64,000 bases of DNA from Hydractinia symbiolongicarpus. Lineage: Eukaryota; Cnidaria; Hydrozoa; Anthoathecata; Hydractiniidae. The DNA lies in assembly GCF_029227915.1 (NCBI RefSeq), contig NC_079883.1, positions 28,334,001 through 28,398,000 of the forward strand. The letters are read 5' to 3'. Both the position numbers and the translations under genes were made by a program. This document shows, one piece after another, positions 55,501 through 64,000 of the stretch (its first letter is position 1; the number at the start of each line of letters is the position of its first letter). The notes under the pieces were generated by a model. It searched no databases and had not been told where the DNA came from. It saw only the letters and a list, made by a program, of their open reading frames with translations.

Positions 55501-58500
55501 TGTACTTTGAATGGCGTAAGTATCGCAACTTCATACCCAACACATGCCATGTTTGTTGTTGTTATTTTCTTGATGGTAATGCTAATTTGAAAGGTTGATA
55601 ATTTGGCGATTTTGGTGAAAAGTCTGCTGTTATGCAGTATCAAGTCTTTTTTTTTGTTCATCCTACAGTCTATATTCACACGACTAAGCAAATTTTTTTC
55701 TTTTAGTGAAATCGTACAGGAACGAACCAAGAAATCCAGGTAACAAGATTTTTTTTTTACTTTCAGCCTTGCTTGTCTGTGTTTGTAGAATTTTATAAAC
55801 TTTTTGTGCTGAATGCTTTAGTTGAAGGTACGTTCTTTATTCTAAAAAGTTTTTAATTCCTAAAGATTGTCTGCATTTTATTCACGGTGTAATACAAAGT
55901 CACTGTTGTTTACCTAAAAATTAGGTTAAAGAGGAGTCAGGCTTTTTTGAAATCATAACCTTTGTAAGTGTACTATCTATATTATAATACTCACTGTATG
56001 TCTATGAGCGCCAAATGGTACAAATAACGAGCCTTAATTCCACATCAGTATTCTGGCTTAGATTTAATGCAAAACATTTATACAATACTAGTCAGTCGCC
56101 CTTGATAAATCCACTGGTTCACCTGTCCGTTATTAACCACATTTTGTGTCTCTCGCAACTGTGGTTGCCATTTTGCAGGACAAAAAGACATGTATATATA
56201 CAGGTATTATAATATATAACCATTACATATTCCATAATAAGATGTATTAAGACTCTGTATTAAGACTTTAAATAGTCAGTCTTCCAAAGTTTTTTTAAGA
56301 AACTCTCTGGGGGTTCTGTAAAACGCCATTATAATCGCACCTATAATCACACCCCTGTCTTGTAAAATTTCATAACTTCATTCTAACGGGCTGACAAGGT
56401 TGTACGAAACAGTGATGCAGGCTAAATAAAAATACCGAAATGCAGAACCAGAACTTTCATAATATAGAGGGAACAGTATTTCAAAATAAAGCAGTTTGTT
56501 GGTGCTGTATATTTTTTGTATGATAAAAATTGTAGGTGTGTTTTGTGTGTTCAAATTGGTAAACGAATCGCTAAGGATTAAAAAAAGCCATGAACAAAAT
56601 TAAAAGATACTACTAGAATATGTGCGGCAAGCGAACCTGTGAATTTTTTCCACAGACCAACGATTAGTTGATTTGTAAATTCTGCATCTTTACCACTTTC
56701 TTTGAAATGACTGTAATGACATGTTCATGTGTCTACTTATATTGTCGTGCTTCTAAAAGCGTTATATGAAGTGTATTGAAGCAAACCATTCCACTGTTGT
56801 TGATACAATAGTTCTGAAAATCCTTTCCTTTTCATCTAAAACATTAAATCTTCTTATCGGCCATTAAGAAGCAGCAGTCGAAAGACTATTTATAGCTTAT
56901 TTCTAAATTTATTAATTCCGAAGTTGTATCTCTGCATTCAGAAGTAAAATATTTCAAAACATAACACTTATTTAGTATGCAACAAAACTTACCTGCAATG
57001 TATTCCTGTTGAAATCAAAGTATTAACTTTTGACAGTGTGCTAAGAATAATGCCCTTTTAGCTTTAAATTTTGTTGGAAAGAGTTACTGCTCCTTAATAT
57101 ATAAATTAATGTGTGATTTTGACATTGTTATTTATGACTTGTTTGATTCTATTTTTAGAATCCCAATCTGGTCTTCATGTCTATTCAGTGTTAAATATAC
57201 CGGCTTCGTTGTTGTATACTTCTCAATTAACTGATGGCTTAGCTTTCTTCCTAGATGTAAATTTACCTCACAAAATCGACTACCCGTAAGAAGATTTATT
57301 TATTTTATTTACTAAATATTTTACCAGGCTGAACATTTTACACATCTCTGTTATAATATTGTCAAACCTGCTTTAACGTGTAAGATGACATTTGAATTTG
57401 ACGACAATCTGTCTTAGACGATCCCCCAATATGTTATACTGGTCGTTTGCCACTTTATAGGATGACCACCTGCCTAACGCGACCAGCGATCATCATCAGC
57501 GATCATCCTCCAGACAAAATAATACTTGTGTACCATATCGTTTAAGAAGTTTACGATTTCAAACGTGTCCACTTTTCTAAGGAGAATGCGCAACGTTAGA
57601 GCATGCCTGTCTTACAGAGGTGTTTTATAAGATGACTACCTGCCTAAGATGAACACTTTTGTAAGTCCTGAAAATGACTGTCGTATACAGTTTTCACTGT
57701 ACCCAACTTTCCGTCTGTAAATCGTAGCTGCGAGTAGTGGTAGGCAAATTTACTTGTATTTTTCCACGGGCTAACACAAATTTAATAACACTGGTCCTGA
57801 AAATAAATAGGTTAAAAATGTGCATGTTTAAAAAAAGGAATATAGCTAAAAACGCAGAAGGCTTGTGCCACACTGAGTTTATATGATCAGGACGGATTCT
57901 CTCAGTGACAATTTAAAGTAGTGTATAATTCACATTTTGTAAATTTTGTTGACGTTTTAGTTTAGCTAAATGTTCCACATATTCCAAACAAAGATGAACA
58001 CAAAAGTGTAAACCAACGATGTGAATTTTTATTTATTTAAAAATTTATTTAAAAAAATATATTAATTCTTATTGTTATTTTTATTGATATTGAGTATTTC
58101 GACGATATTTTTACAAGAAGATCGATTTTGCTTTCACTAATAGTGTCATAAAAAATCTTTGTAACTTCGGTGTTTGGAGTTCGCTTCGTAATCACAAGCT
58201 CCGTGATTGGCTTTATGTTTAGCAAGTGCGTTTACCACAGCTTGGGGTAATCCATGCCATGTAAGGGAAGTTGGGTAGGCGATGCATGTATACACATTCG
58301 AAACACAGGATCCACATTAAAAACCGTGATGTATAAATATTCGGATACTAATAACCCCTTTAAAAAAAAATTAAAGTTGATGTGAACTTGTTGTAAATTA
58401 TCACAAGTTACGAGCTGTTTAACGTTTAAGAGGGTTACTTTGCATGATGTGAATCTAATTTATGTGTTTTCTATGCGTGTTTAGAAATTTTGGTTTGCTA

Positions 58501-59470
58501 GCTGTATCACGTCAGAGACTTTTCCAGACTATCAACAAATTAACACACAACATCATGCACTTATGTTTTTCACAGGTTAGTGTGTGTTGGTTAAAACAAT
58601 AGAACTGTTCTTTAAAATATATAAAAGAAAAGAATGGTTTTTATCTTTTTATTCTTCCCGTCCGCAATTCAAAAATATTTAAAATTTTGCGGTTCCAAAA
58701 AACTCAATTTTGCAATTTTTGGAAAGGAAAGACAAAACCGCGAATTTTTTTACTTCAGGAGTATGAAGTCGTTAATTTGGTAAGTTCATTAAAAAGACAA
58801 AAAATTAGCTTACAGTGTGTTTTTTCCGATACTTCATAATGTTTTCTCAGGAACTCTGGATGCGGTGTCACGGAAACACAAAAAAAGTCTCGATACGTTC
58901 ACGTTTTGTTATTAATATTTTTTTGCTTTTAGTTGGTGTCGCCCTCAGAACTTGATTCGAATGATTTATTGAAGAACATTCAATTGTGCGCATCTACTGA
59001 AAATTCTTATTTAGGATGGTAAGATATTCTGTATTCAAATTTTAATAATTTTTTTTTATTTATTTACTCTGACAAAATGATCGAAATTGATCTGGTTGGG
59101 AAAACGTCAATTATTTAATGTTGGATTGTTTTGTTGAATGTTATTTTGTTCGTGGTACAAAGCTATACTGATATTTTATAGGCGCGGTCCATTTGAAACT
59201 TTCGAATACGAGCTCACTGATTGTCCGTTCGATTCAGATTCAAGTGCAGAAGAAGTAAACTATGATTCTGATAACGAGTCAGTAAGTGAAAACGATGACT
59301 GGGACCAACTTATTGATTTGCCACCTGATCATCGAGATGTCCAATCTGAAACGCCGCCACCTTCTTTCGAGCAAAGTCGAGATCGTTCTTTGTCTTCTTC
59401 AGCATCTGGTTTGATGACGTCAGCAGCTGCTTCTGTCGCTTCAGCGTTATGGTCTTGGAAAAGACAATAA
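46556..59470 (+). CDS. ATG14: Beclin 1-associated autophagy regulator ATG14/Barkor
   Basis: ATG14 is the subunit that targets the Beclin1-VPS15-VPS34 PI3-kinase complex I to ER sites of autophagosome formation. Twelve exons: 46556-46722, 51912-51974, 52093-52132, 52341-52422, 53118-53233, 53402-53567, 55336-55515, 55707-55739, 57159-57285, 58485-58575, 58933-59018, 59182-59470; every GT-AG junction keeps frame. The product is 479 aa (human 492). The N-terminus has the ER-targeting cysteine repeat, CPLC at 12-15 and CKSC at 24-27, in the context AVESCPLCGRTRKQFTCKSC. Residues about 56-210 are Lys/Glu-rich coiled coil (EELKRVRISHVQALITDIFP). Then come GGRWIS, LDVNLPHK and NIMHLCFSQ, all matching human ATG14 in order. 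The C-terminal BATS region keeps an acidic stretch and ends ASGLMTSAAASVASALWSWK, an amphipathic helix for curved membranes. UVRAG was considered and excluded by the cysteine repeat and BATS tail. Confidence 0.95.
46995..48126. mobile_element. Long-TIR non-autonomous element in ATG14 intron 1
   Basis: TTTAGGGGCCTTCAAAATTT and TTTTTGGCCC on the left is mirrored by GGGCCCAAAAAAATTTTTGA and AGGCCCCTTAAA on the right. Further inside, GGCCGAAGAAATTTGTACCT and CAGTTTACCGTCG is mirrored by CGACGGTAAACTGAGGTACG and ACTTCCTTCGGCC. Inverted arms therefore span well over 100 bp. The interior includes tRNA-like GGTTCGAGCTCC (near 47300, reversed) but no protein. Confidence 0.65.
48650..48815. repeat. About 55-bp degenerate repeat, array 1
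   Basis: Three units with a core of AGATCGCATTTTAAAAATTT, then AAGAACGAAGAACGGTGATA and GAAAAGCTT. The same unit forms a second array at 49655-49945. Confidence 0.75.
49655..49945. repeat. About 55-bp degenerate repeat, array 2
   Basis: Five or so units of the same family as 48650-48815 (GATAGAAATGCTTTTTT, CGCATTTTAAAA, AAGAACAAAAAGCGGC). The minus-strand open frame across it is a by-product of the repeat. Confidence 0.75.
49946..51911 (+). other. ATG14 intron 1, remainder
   Basis: No additional ATG14 exon is needed here, since exon 1 joins 51912 in phase. The plus strand at 51063-51600 has two short open frames whose text (for example DSDCCVDNIAFQMDTVNEVK in a third frame) hints at a decayed transposon; not identified. 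Confidence 0.4.
54160..55040 (+). mobile_element. Decayed transposon ORF in ATG14 intron
   Basis: The plus strand in a broken frame ends with LADMVAERRDETKGEVVVWL and RRKILFSLVRSAILCLCGSK (54838-54960). This kind of text recurs in multicopy ORFs of invertebrate genomes; I recognise the pattern but not the element class. Earlier frames carry several stops. It is followed at once by more ATG14 intron. Confidence 0.4.
56087..56219 (+). repeat. Copy of the CCCGTGGA dispersed element
   Basis: GTCAGTCGCCC, ATCCACTGGTTCACCTGTCC, CATTTTGCAGGACA and ATTATAATATATAAC follow the same order as 36221-36366, with the hairpin arm decayed. Confidence 0.55.
57360..57712. mobile_element. Possible Tigger-type MITE
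   Basis: Repeated motifs of the form GATGACCACCTGCCTAACGC and GATGACTACCTGCCTAAGAT, with ends TGTCAAACCTGCTTTAACGTG and, reversed, CAGTGAAAACTGTATACGAC, resemble small Tigger derivatives. The ends match only loosely. Confidence 0.45.
58165..58345 (+). repeat. SINE copy (same family as 6385-6560)
   Basis: Shares GGAGTTCGCTTCGTAATCAC, TTTAGCAAGTGCGTTTA and ACACAGGATCCACATT with the copy at 6.4 kb in the same order and orientation; lies in an ATG14 intron. Confidence 0.6.
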
Positions 59471-59498
59471 ATGCTACTTTGTATGACACATGTTTTAA

Positions 59499-59504
59499 AA
59501 TAAA
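59499..59504 (+). terminator. ATG14: ATG14 poly(A) signal
   Basis: AATAAA about 30 bp after the stop. Another AATAAA overlaps the stop codon itself (59466-59471). Either would give a very short 3' UTR. Confidence 0.55.
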
Positions 59505-59556
59505 GGAGCAACTGATATACGAAAATATCTCGGCTTTGAAGTATCATGTTATAAGT

Positions 59557-59662
59557 GGTCGTCGGCCGTCATCTTCGGTCGTCGGCCGTCACCGTCCGTC
59601 ATCGTACTTTGTCGTCCGTCATATTATGTCGTCGTCCGTCATAGTACGTCGTTATCCGTTCG
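59557..59662. repeat. Short degenerate GTCGTCCGTCAT repeat
   Basis: Five to six diverged units built on GTCGTCCGTCAT (for example GTCGTCGGCCGTCAT, CGTACTTTGTCGTCCGTCAT), just past ATG14. Confidence 0.75.
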
Positions 59663-60257
59663 TATTCACAATAATGGTATTGATAAAACTGGTTTAATGG
59701 TATCAAGATTTTTGTACTGGAATAAAAATTAATAGTTTTATAGTTTTAGTTGTATATTTTAAATTGTTATCCAAAACTTTATTAGAATAAATTATAAAGG
59801 AATATTCTAGCGAATTTTGTACGCCCTCTACCTGGCCATGTACACAAAAGTATCGACTTTACAGCCTGCCGGCTGTAGAGCAGTGACCATTTCACCCTGT
59901 TGTCCGTGTTTGAAGAGTCACGCAAAAACTGCCTTTGTTTTGTTCATCTCTGTAGATTAGAGGAAAACTGGAAAATTTACTGACAGTTTCAAACTATCAG
60001 AGAATATTTCCAGCTTGTGTAAAAGTAATACTTGTCTATTATAGTGCAGAAGCTGACATCAAGGAGAATTTAACCTTAGGTCGAATGAGCGAGCGGGGGA
60101 AGTACGCTGTAATGTCGTAATATTTTTAAATTTAGTGCAAATCAAACGAACAGGTGAAAAATGTTTGGTGTGTAAGATGTTTGGTGTGCTCAGTTTTTTG
60201 CACAATGGTAAAAGTTAACTAATCAACAAGTCGTTATCTATCTTTAAACAACGGGCG

Positions 60258-60956
60258 TGCTCACATTACAACGCAGACACCACGGCGTTCCCACATTACA
60301 ACGCAGACACCACGGCGTTCCCACATTACAACGCAGACACCACGGCATTCACACATTACAACGCAGACACCACGGCATTCCCACATTACAACGCAGACAC
60401 CACGGCGTTCCCACATTACAACGCAGACACCACGGCGTTCCCACATTACAACGCAGACACCACGGCGTTCCCACATTACAACGCAGACACCACGGCATTC
60501 CCACATTACAACGCAGACATCACGGTGTGCCCACATTACAACGCAGACATCACGGTGTGCCCACATTACAACGCAGACACCTCGGCGTTCCCACATTACA
60601 ACGCAGACACCACGGTGTGCCCACATTACAACGCAGACACCACGGCGTTCCCACATTACAACGCAGACACCACGGTGTGCCCACATTACAACGCAGACAC
60701 CACGGCGTGCTCACATTACAACGCAGACACCACGGCGTTCCCACATTACAACGCAGACACCACGGCGTTCCCACATTACAACGCAGACACCACGGCGTTC
60801 CCACATTACAACGCAGACACCACGGTGTGCCCACATTACAACGCAGACACCACGGCGTGCTCACATTACAACGCAGACACCACGGCGTTCCCACATTACA
60901 ACGCAGACACCACGGCGTTCCCACATTACAACGCACACACCACGGTGTTCCCTGAG
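60258..60956. repeat. 30-bp satellite, 23 copies, no indels
   Basis: Unit CACATTACAACGCAGACACC ACGGCGTTCC. All 23 copies keep exactly 30 bp. Variation is confined mainly to the last six bases (GCGTTC, GTGTGC, GCATTC, GCGTGC with T or C next). As 30 is a multiple of 3, long frames are open on both strands (PTLQRRHHGV on the plus strand, GVCVVMWERR on the minus). I see no splice signals, start context or neighbouring exons to suggest translation. Confidence 0.95.
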
Positions 60957-62987
60957 ATGTGAACTCTATTAGTCAGCTTTGAGACTTTTAATGTCTTACG
61001 TGTTCGGTCGTTTACCATGTCGATTGTTGCCATACACACACATTTTGCCCATCCACGAAAGTTTTAAAGAAAAATCTTAAAACGCCTTTTTTTGCCTTTT
61101 AAGTTCGGGAACTACGCGAAACCTACGAAATAGTATCGCTGTCCCGGTATAAATATAGAGTAAAAGAGCCCTGGGATGAAGGGTTTTTTTTTTATTAATC
61201 TTAAGCAATATTTTCACCACGATTTAGCAAAATCGAAAATTTAAAAATCCAACGCGATAGCTTGTTTTACAGATAAACACAAGATAAAAAAACAGCCAGT
61301 GATACAGCTGTGTTTCCAAGCCACCTCCATAATAAACATCCCCTCAGTCCTGCTCAACACAATTTCTCTTTAACTTATTTCTTCGACAAATAAAACTAAT
61401 CCTGTCATTTTAAATTATTATATTATTCTAGCAATATTTATCCTAAAATATTGTCACATAGAATCAAAAGAGTTGTATCACCTCTCTTCCATTCCTTCAA
61501 GGTCCTCCTCAATCACGTACAACTGATTTCACAACATTCAGTATTGTTGAGTTTGAACATTTTCTTATAAGATAGCTCACAACCTTGTCTCCAGTGCTTT
61601 TTCTCTTTCTGACATCAGACGGCAAAATTACCAGAAAAAGAAAATCAATAAGAACGAGGTTGGCGAGGTTCTAATTTGAAAACGTGTCTATGCCGACGAC
61701 ACGGAAATATTCGTATAAATAGCGAAGATATATTTCAAATAAACAAAACATTTATCTGCAGATATGCACAACTGCACATAAAAAACTAATCCATTTATAC
61801 TTGAATAAGGGAAAAATAGTTTTTTAAGCTTTGAAAAACAAAAAAATAGATTTCAAAATAAGTCACGATTAAAAAACATGCGATCATACAATATTCTCGG
61901 AGTTATTACCAGTTGTTAACAGTGATTTTCATCGTGGGAAAAAAGCAATAAAAAATTGCCACAAATTTTCTGTTATATGATCCAAACTCGTCTACAGGGC
62001 ATTTTAATTTCAGTGACAGCGCAAAGAAACGCTTCCTACGAAAAAGTTACTGTTAACGAGGTTGCAATAATAAGCCATGATAAGCGGTAACCCAAGGTAT
62101 AACTTATTTTTTGTTTTTAGAAATTATATCTTGAGCGAGAAACTTTATAAACAGACTGCAATGTTATGACGTCATTACCTCAAGATAAAAATTACTTTTA
62201 TAATTTTTGAATATAAAAACCAAACACATTGTTCTACTCAAGCAATCTGCGGAGACTTTTTCTTGGACTCACTAGCAAAATAATTGAAGTTGAAGTACGT
62301 CTGATATTCAGTGTTGGTAAGAAGGTAAACATGTATTTTTAGACTCGAGCAGGGAGGTACAGGGACTAATCGGGGGTGTACCGTGATTATAATACATCAG
62401 GTTAAAAAAATTATTTTTTTGCTTGTTTCATAAAAAGGAATGTTTAGACATGTACCTGTACTTAGTTTTTTTTCTTAAAAAAACTTTCAAGAAATGATAA
62501 AATAAGACAAAGTTATAGAAAAAATAGACTCATGACGCAGCGTTCGCCTCTAGTTCAGAAAGTTGTTAATATGGCTACCTAGTCCTCAGAAATTATGGCG
62601 CTCCAACACTTGGTCCGATTTTTGTTCGGCCATTTCCAGGACCTGTCCCTTAAGAGTTAACGGAGGGCTGGGTGAGATATTGGGTGAGAATGCTTAAAAT
62701 GGGTCAGTTGGACCAAGTTTCAGCTCAACACCACGCTCAAATTGTTAAGGAGGCATTTTTAATTTTCCAGATTCGCAACCAATGTTTTTTTTGCATCAGT
62801 GGCTTGAGGGATGTGGATCGCAAACGAAAGCGGAAATTATGTAAAAAACTGCAATTTCATTTCTTCTTCTTCTTCTTCTTTAAATGTTTAAAATATTTAC
62901 TCTTAAATTTTAACGCTTCTTTACCCACCTGCAATCCAGCTGCACTTATGTTAACAGTAAATAGTATATATGTTTATTTTCCTTCAG
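60957..62987. other. Intergenic region upstream of the globin gene
   Basis: No coding exon. A loose copy of the foldback family (near 61580-61670, CTCACAACCTTGTCTCCAG with ACGAGGTTGGCGAGG) is present. A globin 5' UTR exon probably lies here, because an acceptor precedes the start-codon exon, but I cannot place it. Confidence 0.4.
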
Positions 62988-63162
62988 TTTGTGCAACCAT
63001 GGGTAATCAGTTTTGTTTACGACGAAGGAATGACATCGCGAATGCAGATCCTGTTCTTCAAAGAAAGCAACTATACACTATCGAAGAGATAAATCTTCTA
63101 CAGAAACAGTGGCATTTTATGATGAAAGATGTTGACGACAACGGTATTATGTTGTTTACAGC
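62988..63162 (+). CDS. Globin, first coding exon (globin-X-like), partial
   Basis: The exon starts at an acceptor (TTTTCCTTCAG, 62987), has ATG at 62999 and ends at C|GTGAGT (63162), giving 54 codons plus 2 bases. Residues 1-6 are MGNQFC: Gly2 for N-myristoylation and Cys6 for likely palmitoylation, followed by basic LRRR. This is the membrane-anchor pattern described for globin X. Residues about 26-54 (YTIEEINLLQKQWHFMMKDV DDNGIMLFT) fit globin helices A and B, with the A-helix Trp. The phase-2 donor falls where the conserved globin intron B12.2 is expected. The heme-pocket residues lie in later exons that I cannot find before 64000. A general EF-hand-like reading of DVDDNG was rejected because the A/B helix pattern and intron fit better. 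Confidence 0.72.
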
Positions 63163-64000
63163 GTGAGTGCTTTAAAATTGTGTTACTAACTTCCTTATTT
63201 GTCCTTTCCAAATGACTTTGCATAAAAAACTAAAAATTATAAAACGACAACACCAAGTTTGCACTATTGATATTGAAACGAAAAACTAATAAAAAACAAT
63301 TTCATGGGAGTGAAGCTAGTTGCTCTGGATAAATGAAGACAAAGTGGTTTCCATGGTTTAACCCTTTTTGTCCCGGTTGCCGCGCGCTTTTTAGTAGGAA
63401 ACCGTTTGATGTTGCGGAAACAGAATAATGGTTCTAGAGTGTCCGAAAGTCACTAGATTTGGAGATATAGCCTTTCCAAAGCGGTGACTAAAACCATCCA
63501 CCCTACGGGTTGCAGGGAATGAAAGGTTTTTTTTTCTTTTTGGTTTCCTTTTTAAGAAATAAAGAAGGCTTGGGCACAAGGTTGTATTGCAATTTTACAC
63601 CTAAAGCATTCGAACCAAGTTAATGAAAAATTCCAACTGCTATGTCAACGCTAATCAAGAAATTAAGTTTTGGTCGCTTGAGTTTTTTCTCATAATAAAG
63701 AATTGTGAAAAATCGGAATTTTATAGTGAAAACAATAAATAAAACAGCTTGATAAAATTGTTTTAATGGGAAGTTCATAAACCATTCCAATACAAAAAAA
63801 CGTGAGAGATATTTTTCAACCAATTTTCACGATAAATAAAATGTGGGAAATTTTACAGGAAAAGGTTTAATGGATTTTTTAGCCTAGTTAACTAATTTCT
63901 CTTCGATGAGATCAAATCGTAGCTCTCCCTTAGATGGATTTTTTTTTACTACTTTTTTTTTCTACAGTACAACATGAAAATCAAAGGCAAACCCTGGGTT
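63163..64000 (+). other. Globin intron 1 to end of window
   Basis: No second globin exon is supported. An acceptor-like TTTTCTACAG ends at about 63966, but the sequence after it meets a stop in the required phase. Confidence 0.45.

Noticed and set aside
60257-60962. ORFs of 128-232 aa on both strands
   Set aside because: By-products of the 30-bp satellite; no promoter, splice sites or flanking exons seen.
63105-63162. EF-hand protein (DVDDNG motif)
   Set aside because: The residues around it fit globin helices A and B, and no full 12-residue calcium loop is present.

Overview
The window is AT-rich animal nuclear DNA. Its genes are split by canonical GT-AG introns, spaced widely, and interleaved with decayed transposons, SINEs, MITE-like elements and satellites. 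The gene set (BABAM2/BRE, a two-RRM nucleolin, a DEG/ENaC channel, ATG14/Barkor, a globin-X-like first exon) is metazoan. The repeat load (Penelope, DIRS-like, LINE, pogo/Tigger, tRNA-derived SINEs) and the intronless DEG/ENaC gene suit a marine invertebrate. A cnidarian, perhaps hydrozoan, is my best guess; this is inference, not proof. No bacterial operons, CRISPR arrays or rRNA were seen.

Layout. (1) 1.7-3.65 kb, minus: a two-exon gene for a small secreted protein with a signal peptide, one candidate amidated peptide and eight cysteines, with a clear TATA box and poly(A) signal. (2) 4.0-24.0 kb, minus: BABAM2 (BRE/BRCC45), reconstructed here as 11 coding exons whose splice phases all agree. 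Its large introns hold a Penelope remnant, a complete five-exon plus-strand gene of unknown function (12.34-13.55 kb), a duplicated satellite-bearing block (15.1-18.0 kb), a fresh 301-bp tandem duplication and a LINE relic interrupted by a piggyBac-like MITE. (3) 24.4-25.85 kb: microsatellites and a SINE with a tetranucleotide tail. (4) 26.56-35.60 kb, plus: a 14-exon nucleolin-like gene; most of its 5' exons are phase 1-1 modules, each encoding one Lys-rich/Ser-Asp-Glu repeat, and the last exon carries two RRMs and RGG tracts. (5) 36-41 kb: transposon relics and a 14-bp satellite. (6) 41.05-42.47 kb, plus: a single-exon DEG/ENaC channel. (7) 43.4-45.9 kb: MITE, SINE and DIRS-like retroelement relics. 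(8) 46.56-59.47 kb, plus: a complete 12-exon ATG14 gene (479 aa). (9) 60.26-60.96 kb: a 30-bp satellite. (10) 63.0 kb, plus: the first coding exon of a globin with an acylation-type N-terminus; the rest lies beyond the window.

The genes do not form one pathway. BABAM2 is a scaffold of BRCC36 deubiquitinase complexes, ATG14 directs the class III PI3-kinase to autophagy initiation sites, nucleolin acts in ribosome biogenesis, and the DEG/ENaC is a membrane cation channel. Intron-exon models were derived by hand from homology, splice consensus and phase; none was checked against transcripts.
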